NCBI GenBank assembly: GCA_002862435.1
Contig: PKDC01000006.1
Location: 50,653 to 114,652 of the forward strand
Direction: 5' to 3'
Source: Pseudomonadota bacterium
GTDB taxonomy: Bacteria > Pseudomonadota > Gammaproteobacteria > UBA5335
DNA: 64,000 bases
Part shown: one piece after another, positions 35,369-44,397 of the stretch
Layout of the letters: every line of letters begins with the position of its first letter
Numbering within the stretch: position 1 is the first letter of the stretch
The notes under the pieces: model-generated
Database searches by the model: none
Told to the model about the DNA's origin: nothing
What the model saw: only the letters and a program-made list of their open reading frames with translations
Made by a program: the position numbers and the translations under genes

Positions 35369-36109
35369 TCAGGGCGACGCCGGAAGCGTCATCCGGACAA
35401 ATTGGGCGCGGCCATCCACCGTGAACGAACTCACCACCAATGCCAGCCCCAGCGCCGCCAGCCCCTGCACCAGCCACAGCGGCAGGATGGGCGCAAAACC
35501 AGCGGTGAGCAGGGCGGCATTGGTCACCCCGCACACCGCCCGCCGCCGGCTGGGCGGCAGGGGACGGTTCAGGGCAGGCCAGCGGCACCCGGCCAGCAGA
35601 TAGCCATAACGCAACAGGCCGGTGGTCAATACCCAAGGCCCAAGCTGATCGGCCCGCAGCAGCAGGATTCCGGCGATGAGCACGAACAGGGCATCGATCT
35701 CCAGATCGAAGCGCGCTCCGAACGGCGAGACCGTTCCCTGTCGCCGGGACAGATAGCCGTCCACCCCGTCGGCCAGCAAAAACAGCGTCCCCAATGCCAC
35801 CGACCCCCAGCCAACAGGGGATAACTCCCAGCCCCACGCTCCCCAGAGTAACAGCGCCCATCCGCGAGCAGCGGTGATCCGGTTGGCCCAGCCCCAGCGG
35901 CTGTGCGGCGCGTGCTCCGGCAGATGACGCCACACCCAGGCCGCACCGGGCAGGCACATCAGCACAAACCACCCCACCATGCGCCATGCGTCCTCGGCCG
36001 TGGGCGCGAGCAGAACCAGAAACACCGGGCCCGCGCCCAGCCCGAGCGTCAGGCTGCCAAGGACTTCGCGCCGCAAGCGGTTGGCGGCAGGTTCAGCTAA
36101 GGCCGCCAT
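35369..36109 (-). CDS. CDP-alcohol phosphatidyltransferase family membrane protein
   Basis: Last gene of the six-gene operon. The 246 residues from the ATG at 36109 contain about six hydrophobic segments and a complete CDP-alcohol phosphotransferase signature: in LADGVDGYLSRRQGTVSPFGARFDLEID the four Asp, two Gly and Arg positions of D-x2-D-G-x2-(A/S)-R-x8-G-x3-D-x3-D are all present, with Ser in place of the usual Ala. Such enzymes move a phosphoalcohol or diacylglycerol phosphate from a CDP carrier to an alcohol acceptor. The partner alcohol is unknown. The start overlaps the end of the methyltransferase gene by 13 bases. A reading out to 36343 would lie inside that gene and is not used. 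Confidence 0.85.
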   Translation of the reverse strand: MAALAEPAANRLRREVLGSLTLGLGAGPVFLVLLAPTAEDAWRMVGWFVLMCLPGAAWVWRHLPEHAPHSRWGWANRITAARGWALLLWGAWGWELSPVGWGSVALGTLFLLADGVDGYLSRRQGTVSPFGARFDLEIDALFVLIAGILLLRADQLGPWVLTTGLLRYGYLLAGCRWPALNRPLPPSRRRAVCGVTNAALLTAGFAPILPLWLVQGLAALGLALVVSSFTVDGRAQFVRMTLPASP

Positions 36110-36984
36110 GCCAGCACGTCCCGATGGGCCACCTGGATTTGCAGCGCCCCTTGCGCCAACTGACCCAGCCTTTGCGTCAGCCAGTCCCCGGCGCGGTCCC
36201 GCAGGCCGGGTTGTTGCTCGCAGGCGGCGCGCACATAGCCTTCCAGCCAGGCCCCCGTCAGCAAGGGGTGCGTCGATCCCAGCCGCCAGACGCTGGCGGC
36301 ATCGCGCACGCGATAGCCTGCGGTGCGCAAGGCCAGCGCCCAACCCACGGCGGCCGCGCCTCCCAATGCGGGCCCCAGCCCCTTGTCACGGCGCATGTGG
36401 GCGGCAAAAGCGCGCCCCAGCAAGCCATCCAGCGGCAGGGCGGGATGGAATTGCGGCCCATCCACCACGTTCAGCGCCAGATACACCGAGCGCACTTGCG
36501 CGGCCGCTGCCTGGGCCGCGAATCGGCCCGCCCAGCACCAGGACACCAGATCCCCCCAGGCACTCGCCGCCACCGCGGTTACCCCACTCAGGTCCGGGAC
36601 GCCAGCGGACAGGTCGATGCACTGCCAGTGCAGTTCACACGCCCCATCGGGTCCGCGCAGCCAAACGGGATCGCCGGTCGCGAACGTCCAGTCGGGATGG
36701 TCCCACGCCCAATGGGCAAAGCGCGCCTCCGCCCGCGCAATCAGGCCGGCATCGCCTTCGAGCGCCTGCCAATGCACCGACCGGCGCAGCCGGGGCAGGC
36801 AGGCGCGCAGCAGGGATCCGGTGCCGGCGCCCAATTCCATAATCCGGGCCTCGGTGGGCAAGCCTTCCAACCAGGCCGCAAGCAAGTCGGCATCGCGGGC
36901 TTCCGTATCGGCCGGTTCACGCCAGCGCAGCCAGTCGGCATCGAAGCCGGCGCCCTGGGCGTGCAGGTCGATTTCATTCCCCAT
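36097..36984 (-). CDS. SAM-dependent methyltransferase of the six-gene operon
   Basis: 295 residues from the ATG at 36984, MGNEIDLHAQGAGFDADWLRWREPADTEARD. The SAM-binding loop is IMELGAGTGSLLRACLPRL (about 47-65), followed by the acidic strand LEGDAGLIARAEARF. The rest is a family-specific helical region with SAWGDLVSWCWAGRF and LALNVVDGPQFHPALPLDGLLG. The target molecule is not known; the context suggests a product of the RibD-like and PTPS-like enzymes, or the glycosylated product. Overlaps the glycosyltransferase stop by 11 bases, so translation is coupled. Confidence 0.8.
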   Translation of the reverse strand: MGNEIDLHAQGAGFDADWLRWREPADTEARDADLLAAWLEGLPTEARIMELGAGTGSLLRACLPRLRRSVHWQALEGDAGLIARAEARFAHWAWDHPDWTFATGDPVWLRGPDGACELHWQCIDLSAGVPDLSGVTAVAASAWGDLVSWCWAGRFAAQAAAAQVRSVYLALNVVDGPQFHPALPLDGLLGRAFAAHMRRDKGLGPALGGAAAVGWALALRTAGYRVRDAASVWRLGSTHPLLTGAWLEGYVRAACEQQPGLRDRAGDWLTQRLGQLAQGALQIQVAHRDVLAWRP

Positions 36985-38044
36985 GCGCCGCCTCCCCCGT
37001 CGTTTGCATGAGGGTGTGAAACACAGTCGCGGTCGCCGGCCAGTCACCCAGCCGACGCCGGTGACGGTGGGCCTGCGCCGCCCAACGCCGACGCGGGCGC
37101 GATGCGCCCAAGGCCTGCGCCAAGGCCCGCCGCAGCGCGCGCGGGTCGGCGCCGTGCACCCGCATGCCGGTGGTGGCTGGTACGGTTTGGGCGATGGCGC
37201 CGCCACGGGTCGTGACCACCGGCAGCCCGTGGGCCAGGGCCTCGGCCAGCGCCATGCCGTAGCCTTCCAGACGCGAGGCGAACACGAACAGATCCGCCTG
37301 CCGATAGTGCTGCGTCAAGTCCCGAGCATCCAGCTCGCCGGCCAGCCGCACCCGCTGGCGCCAGCCGGCGCGGTCACGGGTCGCGCGGATGCGCCGCGCG
37401 GTGTCCGCCGCGCCGCGTTCCCCGCCCACGCAGACCAGCCGCCAAGGCAGATGCCGCAACCCGCGCAACGCCGCCAGCAAACGCAGATGGCCCTTGCGCG
37501 GCGTGAGGGTGGCGACGCACAACAGCCGCACCGGCCCGCGCCGAGGCGGTCGCGGCAGTCGGCGCGCCGGGCGATCGGTACCGGGAAGCGCCACATGCAG
37601 CCGTGCGGCTGCAATGCCCCGCGCCACCAGCATGGCGCGGGTGACGGCGCTGGTCACCACCACGGCGTCCACCCGTTCCAAAGCCTGGGTTTCCCAATGA
37701 TCCAGCCGCCGCGCCTGATCCGGCTCTAGCCCCGTCTCAAGGGCCAAGGGATGGTGGATCAGCGCAATGACTGGCCCTGGGCGGTCGCCCGCCGCCAAGG
37801 CGGGGCCAAAGGCCGGCAGCGCCAGCCCATCGATCACCAGACCTGCGCCCGCGGCAGCGCTTTCCCGCCAGACGGCATCGGCTGCCGCCCAGGCCGCAGC
37901 GTCTGGATCGGGATGGCGACCCACCAACGGGTGGACCTGCAGCGCCGTGCCACGCGCACGCAAGGCCGCTACCACCTGGGCATCGTAGCGATAGCCGCCG
38001 GTACGCTGATCCAGCGGCCCGGGCAGTGCCCAATGCCACTTCAT
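36974..38044 (-). CDS. Glycosyltransferase (GT4-like) of the six-gene operon
   Basis: 356 residues from the ATG at 38044, MKWHWALPGPLDQRTGGYRYDAQVV. The N-terminal Rossmann domain has the GGYRYDAQVVAALRARG pattern that in GT-B enzymes follows the acceptor side. The C-terminal domain has RLLCVATLTPRKGHLRLLAALRGL and the donor-binding FVFASRLEGYGMALAEALAHGLPVVTTRGGA, whose E-x7-E pair is the GT4 signature. The sugar donor and acceptor are unknown. The start overlaps the PTPS-like gene by four bases (ATGA). A 556-residue reading through that gene is an artefact of open frames. Confidence 0.85.
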   Translation of the reverse strand: MKWHWALPGPLDQRTGGYRYDAQVVAALRARGTALQVHPLVGRHPDPDAAAWAAADAVWRESAAAGAGLVIDGLALPAFGPALAAGDRPGPVIALIHHPLALETGLEPDQARRLDHWETQALERVDAVVVTSAVTRAMLVARGIAAARLHVALPGTDRPARRLPRPPRRGPVRLLCVATLTPRKGHLRLLAALRGLRHLPWRLVCVGGERGAADTARRIRATRDRAGWRQRVRLAGELDARDLTQHYRQADLFVFASRLEGYGMALAEALAHGLPVVTTRGGAIAQTVPATTGMRVHGADPRALRRALAQALGASRPRRRWAAQAHRHRRRLGDWPATATVFHTLMQTTGEAAHGE

Positions 38045-38514
38045 GGGCAAAAAGGCGCCTCGAAACTGGCCCAAGCCCGCGGATTTTCCCGCAGCACCAC
38101 CCGCACCATCCGGATCCGCCCGGCCTCCTCGGAACCCAAATCCCCGTTCCGCAGCGCCGCGCACAGATCGGCATGGATCGCCGCCGCCATCACCTCGGTG
38201 GTGGTGTTGCGTCCGGCAAAGCGCGGCAATTCGTCCAGGTCGCGGTAATCCAGGGGCGCAAGGATGGCAGCGAGCACCTCGGCTGCCCGGCCCATGTCGG
38301 CCACCACCCCATCCGCGTCCAGCCGTTCGGCGAACAGGGTCACCTCCACCGCGAAGGTCGCGCCGTGCAGCCGCTGCGCCGGGCCGAAGCGCTCGCCCCG
38401 CATGCGGTGGGCGATCATGAGGTGATTGGTCAGGGTCAAGCCGTACACAGGGCCAGTCTCCGTTTTGAATGCCGTCAAAAAATCGCCGTCTCGGGCCGCA
38501 AATAGCGCGCGCAT
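38041..38514 (-). CDS. 6-pyruvoyl-tetrahydropterin synthase / QueD-like protein with a changed zinc site
   Basis: A 157-residue PTPS-fold protein. The first zinc His is in LMIAHRMRG, but the second and third ligands, normally the two His of LHGHxF, read LHGATF, so one is replaced by Ala. The rest of the family pattern is present: DGVVADMGRAAEVLAAI, LDYRDLDELP, NTTTEVMAAAIHADL (the catalytic Glu region) and the C-terminal VVLRENPRAWASFEA. Real QueD makes 6-carboxytetrahydropterin for queuosine; here the missing ligand and the neighbours (RibD-like reductase, dehydrogenase, glycosyltransferase) argue for another reaction. It has 45 bases before it and overlaps the glycosyltransferase by four. 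Confidence 0.8.
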   Translation of the reverse strand: MRALFAARDGDFLTAFKTETGPVYGLTLTNHLMIAHRMRGERFGPAQRLHGATFAVEVTLFAERLDADGVVADMGRAAEVLAAILAPLDYRDLDELPRFAGRNTTTEVMAAAIHADLCAALRNGDLGSEEAGRIRMVRVVLRENPRAWASFEAPFCP

Positions 38515-38559
38515 GCCAAGTGTCCGGCCCGCGATGGAATTCAGCAGCGCCCGTTTGCG

Positions 38560-39519
38560 TCAGCCGTAGGACAACACCTGGCACAGCGCGCCGGGGGCGG
38601 CGCAGACCCGGGCCAGCGCGCGCGGCGCATCGGTGAACGACCAATTGGGCTCCAGCAGCGCGTCGAGCACCGGATCGCGCAGCAGCGCAAGCGCCAGATC
38701 CAGCCGCCGACCTGCTGTCCAGCGGGCACGGCGGGCGCCAGCCACCGTGCCCACCTGAGAGGCGCGAATCTGCAATCGGCGGGCATGGAACGCCCCGCCC
38801 AGGGGCAGGTTCACCAGGTCGTCGCCATACCAGCTCACCTCCACCACCCGCGCCTCGAACCCCGCCAGTTCCAGCGCTTGGATCAGCCCCGCCGGCTGGC
38901 CGCTGGCATGGAATACGACATCGGCCTCCCCGGTCGCCGCCGCCGGGCTGACCCAGTGCAAGCCCAACGCCCGCGCCACGGCTTCACGTCCCGGATCGGG
39001 ATCCACCAAGGTCACCGCCGTGCCGGCGATGCGCGCACACAGATAGGCCACCAGCAGCCCCACGACCCCGCCGCCCACCACGCACACCCGGTCGCCCACC
39101 CGCACGCCACCGTCCCACAGCGCGTTGACGGCGGTTTCCATGTTGGCAGCAAGCACAGCGCGACGGGGCGGCAGATCCGGGGGCAGGAGATGCAGGGCGT
39201 CCGGCGGCACTCGGCAACGATCCTGGTGCGGATGCAGGACAAAGGCCCAGCGGCCCCGGTCCGGTCCGTCCTCCACCTGTCCCACCAAGCTATAGCCGTA
39301 CTTGACCGGCGCGGGGAATAGCCCTTCCTGGAACGGGCAGCGCATGCGCTCCCATTCGCTCTCCGGGACCCGGCCCTGGAACACCAGGCTTTCGCTGCCC
39401 CGGCTGATGCCGCTGAAGCGGGCGCGCAGTGCGACGTATCCCGGCGCATCGGAAACTGAAGCCGGGCGCAGTTCCGCCGCATGTGGCGCCGTGATCCACA
39501 ACGCCGTCGCCTGCTTCAT
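38560..39519 (-). CDS. Zinc-type dehydrogenase (MDR family) without the usual zinc ligands
   Basis: 319 residues from the ATG at 39519. The medium-chain dehydrogenase fold is recognised from the Rossmann part [32 protein letters not shown] (about 133-164) and [19 protein letters not shown]. Where alcohol dehydrogenases have a catalytic Cys (CGICGSD), this protein has [17 protein letters not shown], the pattern known from bacteriochlorophyllide dehydrogenase BchC-like members. The structural zinc cysteines are also absent. Hence it is probably a zinc-independent reductase or dehydrogenase of a cyclic substrate. Its start overlaps the preceding RibD-like gene by four bases. Related genes near PTPS-like genes are annotated only as zinc-binding dehydrogenases. 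Confidence 0.8.
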   Translation of the reverse strand: MKQATALWITAPHAAELRPASVSDAPGYVALRARFSGISRGSESLVFQGRVPESEWERMRCPFQEGLFPAPVKYGYSLVGQVEDGPDRGRWAFVLHPHQDRCRVPPDALHLLPPDLPPRRAVLAANMETAVNALWDGGVRVGDRVCVVGGGVVGLLVAYLCARIAGTAVTLVDPDPGREAVARALGLHWVSPAAATGEADVVFHASGQPAGLIQALELAGFEARVVEVSWYGDDLVNLPLGGAFHARRLQIRASQVGTVAGARRARWTAGRRLDLALALLRDPVLDALLEPNWSFTDAPRALARVCAAPGALCQVLSYG

Positions 39520-40436
39520 GCCCGCTCCCCCGAAACGTCCAGATCGAACAACACATCGCAGCCCTGTAGATAGCGCTTTTCCGGCGGGCGGCGGCGCGCC
39601 TGCGACAAGCCTTCGGGCAAATCGATGCCCAAATGCCCGGCCCCCAGCAGCACCGGCGCAACCGTGATCTGCAAGCGATCCAGGCAACCCTGGGCCAGGA
39701 AGCGCGACACGGTGACGCCACCGCCTTCCACCAGGACGCGCGACCAGCCCAGCGCGGCCAATGCATCCAACAAATCCGCCAAGTCGAGCCCGCCCGTACC
39801 CCGACGCACGGCGAGTTGCACCACGTGAGCTGGCAAATGCGGGTTGGGCGCGGTGTCATTGGCCCGGCAATAAACCACCGGGGCCGCGCCATCCGCCAGC
39901 ATGCGAAAGCGCCCGTCCAGCCGGGCGTCGGTATCAATCACCACGCGCGCCGGATGGCGCCCCGGGACCCGCCGCACCGTCAACTGGGGGTCATCGGCGC
40001 GCACGGTAGCGGCGCCCACCACCACCGCGTCGACCAGCGCCCGCAACCGATGCATGTGATCGTAATTCTGAGGCCCCGTCAGCCCGGCGGAACAACCCTC
40101 GGCTGGCGCAATGCGCCCATCCAGGCTCTGGCCAAGATGCGCGATGACCAGCCGCCGACCCGGCGGGCAACACGCCAGCGGTAGATGCAGGTCGAACAAC
40201 TGAGCAACGGGCTCGGACAGGGGAGTTGTGCTGCGCCAGCGGCCGTCGGGAAGAATCCGGACCTGATCGGGCCGCAGCGGCGCACCCGGCAAAACGCGCC
40301 GCAGCGCATCCGGCGCCAGATCAAACACGCATGCAGCCGGCGGATGCGCGCGCACATCCGCATCCACGGCGCGAATGGCCGCCCACGCCCGATCCACATC
40401 CCAAGCCGCAGGCAGGCCGGAGGCCGGTAAATACAT
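39516..40436 (-). CDS. RibD C-terminal-type pyrimidine/pterin reductase
   Basis: First gene of the operon: 306 residues from the ATG at 40436, with GGAGG seven bases upstream. Residues from about 95 on form a RibD-C/dihydrofolate reductase-like domain: [49 protein letters not shown] and the strongly conserved [15 protein letters not shown] followed by [14 protein letters not shown]. In riboflavin synthesis this domain reduces the ribosyl group of a diaminopyrimidine with NADPH. The deaminase domain of RibD is absent; residues 1-90 are unrelated to it. A role in reducing a GTP-derived pyrimidine or pterin intermediate is an inference. The real riboflavin genes are not here. Confidence 0.85.
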   Translation of the reverse strand: MYLPASGLPAAWDVDRAWAAIRAVDADVRAHPPAACVFDLAPDALRRVLPGAPLRPDQVRILPDGRWRSTTPLSEPVAQLFDLHLPLACCPPGRRLVIAHLGQSLDGRIAPAEGCSAGLTGPQNYDHMHRLRALVDAVVVGAATVRADDPQLTVRRVPGRHPARVVIDTDARLDGRFRMLADGAAPVVYCRANDTAPNPHLPAHVVQLAVRRGTGGLDLADLLDALAALGWSRVLVEGGGVTVSRFLAQGCLDRLQITVAPVLLGAGHLGIDLPEGLSQARRRPPEKRYLQGCDVLFDLDVSGERA

Positions 40437-40596
40437 CTCACACCCTCCCTGGCGGCGATGAATGGCTTTAGCAGGAAAAGTGGCTGTCAGCGCCGGCGCT
40501 GTCAAGGGCTGCGTTCAAGAGACGAGCCGTTCTCGGCCCAAACCACAACGCGGCAAGGAGCGGGTGGTTGTTCAGTTCCCCCGATCCTTCGTGCGG

Positions 40597-41961
40597 TTAC
40601 TTGCCGATGCAGAAGCTGGAGAAGATGCGGCCCAACAGATCATCGCTGGTGAAGCTGCCGGTAATCTCGCCCAGGGCGTCATGGGCGAGGCGAAGTTCCT
40701 CGGCGGCCAGCTCACCGGCGCGGTCATGGCGCAGCCGGACATCCGCCAGATCGAGATGCGTCGCGGCACGGGTGAGGGCGTCCAGATGCCGACGGCGGGC
40801 GGAAAACACGCCGGTCCCGCTGCCGATATAGCCGGCACAGTCTTTCAGGTGGGCGCGCAGGTCGTCCAGGCCGGCGCCGGTTGCCACCGAAATGCGCAAG
40901 GCAGGAACCGCCGCTGCTTGCAGACCCGGCGCGGCCTCGGTGAGGTCAATCTTGTTGTGAATGACGGTTACCGGCAGATCGGCAGGCAGGTCATGCTGGC
41001 GCAGCAGATCGGCGGGCATGGGCGGCGGTCCGGGGGGAAGCTGGCTGTGATCCAGCACGAACAGCACCCGATCCGCTTGGGCGACGGCGGCGCGAGCGCG
41101 GCGGATGCCTTCCTGTTCCACCGGGTCGTGGCCCTCGCGCAGGCCGGCAGTGTCCACCACATGCAAGGGCAGGCCATCGATGACGATCTGGGTGCGCAAG
41201 ACATCGCGTGTGGTGCCCGCATGGGCGCTGACGATGGCGGTTTCATCGCCGCTCAAGGCATTCAGCAGGCTTGATTTTCCCGCATTCGGCGGGCCGGCGA
41301 TGACCACCGTGAGCCCATCCCGCAGCAGCCGGCCCTGGCCAGCCTGGGCCTGCAACCGGGTGAGGTGTTCGCGTAGCGCGTCCAGTTGGCGGCCGATCTC
41401 GGCATCGGCGAGGAAATCCACCTCTTCATCGGGAAAATCGATGGCCGCTTCGATGTAAACGCGCAAGCGGATGACCGCTTCCGCGAGGCTGTTCACTTCC
41501 TCGGAAAATGCGCCCTGCAAGGAGGCCATTGCGGCGCGCGCCGCCGCGGCCGAGCCGCTGGCGATGAGGTCGGCGACCGCCTCGGCCTGAGCCAGATCCA
41601 GCTTGCCATTGAGAAAGGCGCGTTCGGAGAATTCGCCGGGCCGGGCGAGCCGGGCCCCCAACGACAGGCAGCGGGCGAGCAGCAAGTCCAGCACCACCGG
41701 CCCGCCGTGACCCTGCAGTTCCAGCACGTCTTCGCCGGTGAAGGAACGGGGCGCGGGAAAATAGAGCGCGAGACCCTCATCGATGGCGGCGCCTGCGGCG
41801 TCGCAAAACCTGCCGCGCCGCGCCATCCGGGGTGGTGGCAGGCTGCCCAGCAGGACTTGGGCCAGCGTTGGCACGGCGGGGCCGGACAAGCGGATGATGC
41901 CCACGCCACCGAAGCCCGGCGGCGTGGCAATGGCGGCGATGGTGTCGACCGGGGCGGTCAT
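40597..41961 (-). CDS. mnmE: tRNA uridine-5-carboxymethylaminomethyl modification GTPase
   Basis: With MnmG it makes the cmnm5 modification at U34 of tRNAs. The 454 residues show the folate-binding N-terminal domain ([22 protein letters not shown]), helical domain, and the inserted G domain with G1 [12 protein letters not shown] (223-234), DTAGLRE (G3) and NKIDL (G4). The C-terminus FCIGK carries the conserved Cys of the C-(I/L/V)-GK motif. It is the last gene of the rpmH-rnpA-yidC-mnmE run, 16 bases after yidC. Confidence 0.97.
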   Translation of the reverse strand: MTAPVDTIAAIATPPGFGGVGIIRLSGPAVPTLAQVLLGSLPPPRMARRGRFCDAAGAAIDEGLALYFPAPRSFTGEDVLELQGHGGPVVLDLLLARCLSLGARLARPGEFSERAFLNGKLDLAQAEAVADLIASGSAAAARAAMASLQGAFSEEVNSLAEAVIRLRVYIEAAIDFPDEEVDFLADAEIGRQLDALREHLTRLQAQAGQGRLLRDGLTVVIAGPPNAGKSSLLNALSGDETAIVSAHAGTTRDVLRTQIVIDGLPLHVVDTAGLREGHDPVEQEGIRRARAAVAQADRVLFVLDHSQLPPGPPPMPADLLRQHDLPADLPVTVIHNKIDLTEAAPGLQAAAVPALRISVATGAGLDDLRAHLKDCAGYIGSGTGVFSARRRHLDALTRAATHLDLADVRLRHDRAGELAAEELRLAHDALGEITGSFTSDDLLGRIFSSFCIGK

Positions 41962-41977
41962 GACCGCGACGGGATCA

Positions 41978-43651
41978 TCAGGTGGCGGGGGCGTGCCGAA
42001 GCTTTTCGGACTCCACCTTGCGCGTGATGTACCACTGCTGGAGGATGCCCAGGGTGTTGCTGATCACCCAATACAGCACCAGGCCGGCGGGGAAGAGGGC
42101 AAAGAAAACCGTCATCACCACGGGCATCATCATCATGACACGCTGCTGCATGGGGTCCATGGTGCCCTGGGCGGTACTCAGCTTTTGCTGGATCAGCATG
42201 CTGATGCCAAACAGGACCGGCAGCACGTAGTAGGGGTCTTTCGCCGAGAGGTCATTGATCCACAGGAAGAAGGGCGCCTGACGTAGCTCCACGCTCTCCA
42301 GCAGCACCCAGTAAAGCGCAATGAACACCGGCATCTGCACGAAGATGGGAAGGCAACCGCCCAGGGGATTGAATTTCTCCTTGCGGTAGAGCTCCATCAT
42401 GGCTTCGTTGAGCTTCTGCTTGTCCTCGCCATAGCGGTCGCGCAAGGCCTGGATGCGCGGGGCGAATTCGCGCATCTTGGCCATCGAGCGATATTGCGCT
42501 TCGGATAGCTTGAAGAAACCCAGCTTGATGAGCACCGTCAGGGCGATGATGGCCAGCCCCCAGTTGCCGAACAGCGCGGCATGCAACCACGACAGCACCC
42601 AGAACAGCGGCTTGGCGATGATGGTCAGGAAACCATAATCGACAGCGAGTTCCAGGCCGGGCGCCACATTGGCCAGCACGTTCTGTTCCTTGGGCCCCAG
42701 GAACAAGCGTGCTTCCAGTTCGCGGGTCTCCCCGGGCGCCAGTTCCACCGTCTCTCCGGTCAGGCCCAATATCACCTGGCCGGCAGGAAGCAGCTTGCTG
42801 TAATAGTGGCTTTTCGCACTGGCATCACCCAACAGGGCGCCCAGGAAATAATGGTCGGAGAACGCAACCCAGCCGCCAGGTTGGGTCAGATCAATGGGCG
42901 TTTCCGTCAGCTTGGCAAACGGGGTCTTCTGGTAGCGGCGGCCATCGTAGTAGGCCGCACCGGTAAACGTGGTGGGCATCAGGATGTTGCGCTTGGGTGC
43001 CGGCGGCGGCAATTGCTGGAGTTGGCTGTACAGATTGCCACGCCAGGGCGTTTCGCTGCGGTTGTCCACGCGAAAATCGACCCGGACCACATAGCTGCCG
43101 CGTTCGAAGGTATAACGCTTGGTGACGGTCAACCCGGAAGCATCCGTCCAGCTGAGTGGGACTTCCAGCGTCTTTTCCCCGTCCTTGAGGGTGAAGCGCT
43201 CCGCCGTGGCGCGATAGGTAGCGCGATGATCCGGCGCGGGACCACTTGCTGCCACCAGGCCATTCTGGGCAATGTAAAACTGACCGTCGCGGTCCGAGAG
43301 CAACTGGACCGGCGAATTCGGCAGATCGGTGGACAAGGCATATTTTCGCAGGGCGAGCCGACGCAGATCGCCGCCCAATGTGTCGATTTCGCCGCTGAAC
43401 AAATCCGTTTCGACGACGATGCGTTCACTGCTGGCCAGCACGGGCGTCGGCTGCCGGATTTCACCCGGCGGCGGGGGATTGAGTGCAGGCGCATCCAAGG
43501 CCGGGAGGTCAGAGCCAACGGCTGGTTCCGTCACGGCGGCAGTTTGTGCGACGGCCGGCACAAGCTTTGCGACGTCCTCTTGCCATGCCTGCCAAATCAG
43601 GAACATGACGGCGGCCAGGACGGCATAAAGGGTAAAGCGAATGTTTTCCAT
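41978..43651 (-). CDS. yidC: Membrane protein insertase
   Basis: Inserts proteins into the inner membrane, alone or with SecYEG. The 557 residues from the ATG at 43651 start [24 protein letters not shown] (first membrane helix), followed by the periplasmic beta-supersandwich domain (about 55-340) and the five-helix core: [62 protein letters not shown], and [12 protein letters not shown]. This is the long gammaproteobacterial form with the periplasmic domain. It follows rnpA after 10 bases; no yidD gene stands between them, although that is its usual place. Confidence 0.97.
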   Translation of the reverse strand: MENIRFTLYAVLAAVMFLIWQAWQEDVAKLVPAVAQTAAVTEPAVGSDLPALDAPALNPPPPGEIRQPTPVLASSERIVVETDLFSGEIDTLGGDLRRLALRKYALSTDLPNSPVQLLSDRDGQFYIAQNGLVAASGPAPDHRATYRATAERFTLKDGEKTLEVPLSWTDASGLTVTKRYTFERGSYVVRVDFRVDNRSETPWRGNLYSQLQQLPPPAPKRNILMPTTFTGAAYYDGRRYQKTPFAKLTETPIDLTQPGGWVAFSDHYFLGALLGDASAKSHYYSKLLPAGQVILGLTGETVELAPGETRELEARLFLGPKEQNVLANVAPGLELAVDYGFLTIIAKPLFWVLSWLHAALFGNWGLAIIALTVLIKLGFFKLSEAQYRSMAKMREFAPRIQALRDRYGEDKQKLNEAMMELYRKEKFNPLGGCLPIFVQMPVFIALYWVLLESVELRQAPFFLWINDLSAKDPYYVLPVLFGISMLIQQKLSTAQGTMDPMQQRVMMMMPVVMTVFFALFPAGLVLYWVISNTLGILQQWYITRKVESEKLRHAPAT

Positions 43652-43661
43652 GACAACAGGC

Positions 43662-44045
43662 CTAGGGACGCGCAGGGGTTGGGCGAACCGGCACTTTAGC
43701 CCGTGAGGCCAGACGTCGCCAGTGTCGATCGAGGGAGGACCGCAGGGATTCACCAGTCAACTGTCCGGCGCCATGGCGGGCCATGACCACCACATCCCAT
43801 CCCGCCAGCTCGTGCTGGCGCAATCGAAAACTTTCCCGGCAGGTCCGTTTGAGGCGGTTGCGCGCCACCGCATTGCCCGCGGATTTAACGGAGATCGCGA
43901 GCCCGAGGCGGGCGTGGTCCAAGCCGTTCGGACGGGCCAGGATCACCAGACCGGGGTCGCCTTGACGGTGACCCTCCGCGCGCAGGGCAGCGAACTGACC
44001 CGCCCGGGTCAAGCGTCGAGATGGCGGGAAACCCCGCTCTCCCAT
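43662..44045 (-). CDS. rnpA: Ribonuclease P protein component
   Basis: Binds the RNase P RNA and helps process pre-tRNA 5' ends. The 127 residues contain the RNase P signature AVARNRLKRTCRESFRLRQHEL (RNR box, about residues 59-80) and the N-terminal RRLTRAGQFAALRAEG. It is somewhat longer than the usual 115-120 residues because of a Pro/Arg-rich tail. Located 14 bases after rpmH in the minus direction, as in nearly all bacteria. Confidence 0.95.
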   Translation of the reverse strand: MGERGFPPSRRLTRAGQFAALRAEGHRQGDPGLVILARPNGLDHARLGLAISVKSAGNAVARNRLKRTCRESFRLRQHELAGWDVVVMARHGAGQLTGESLRSSLDRHWRRLASRAKVPVRPTPARP

Positions 44046-44059
44046 GGAAGATGAATCGA

Positions 44060-44194
44060 TCAGACGGTCAGGCGATGACGGCCCTTGGCGCGCCGAGCCT
44101 TGATGACCAAACGACCATTCTTGGTCGCCATCCGGGCGCGAAACCCATGGGTGCGCTTACGACGCAATTCGCTGGGCTGGTAGGTTCTTTTCAT
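44060..44194 (-). CDS. rpmH: 50S ribosomal protein L34
   Basis: A 44-residue protein, [18 protein letters not shown] then [18 protein letters not shown] and KGRHRLTV, the textbook L34. It is too small to appear among the longer open frames but is unambiguous. It opens the rpmH-rnpA-yidC-mnmE run, which diverges from dnaA across about 200 bases. Confidence 0.97.
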   Translation of the reverse strand: MKRTYQPSELRRKRTHGFRARMATKNGRLVIKARRAKGRHRLTV

Positions 44195-44255
44195 GGCGTC
44201 AACCGCTGTTCCGGCAAGTGATTGGGATCCCGCAGGTCGGACGGGAGGGCCGCAA

Positions 44256-44285
44256 ATCCTACGTCCGCAACGGTAGGGCTGTCAA
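44256..44285 (-). promoter_or_regulatory. Putative promoter of rpmH-rnpA
   Basis: On the minus strand TTGACA (44285-44280), an 18-base spacer and TAGGAT (44261-44256) form a good sigma-70 promoter. Transcription would begin near 44249, about 55 bases before the rpmH ATG at 44194. It lies in the rpmH-dnaA intergenic region. Confidence 0.7.
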
Positions 44286-44397
44286 TTGGATTGTCGGTGG
44301 CTTGCGATCCTAAAGCGGTATAGACTGATTTGCCCGTAGCATAAAGACGGGGATTCATTTTGTTTATCCTTTTTATTACAACAAGTTGGGTCCTCTT

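Noticed and set aside
36974..38644. A 556-residue fused frame covering the glycosyltransferase and the region upstream
   Set aside because: Its N-terminal 200 residues are a shadow of the PTPS-like gene, which has clear family motifs in the other frame; the glycosyltransferase starts at 38044.
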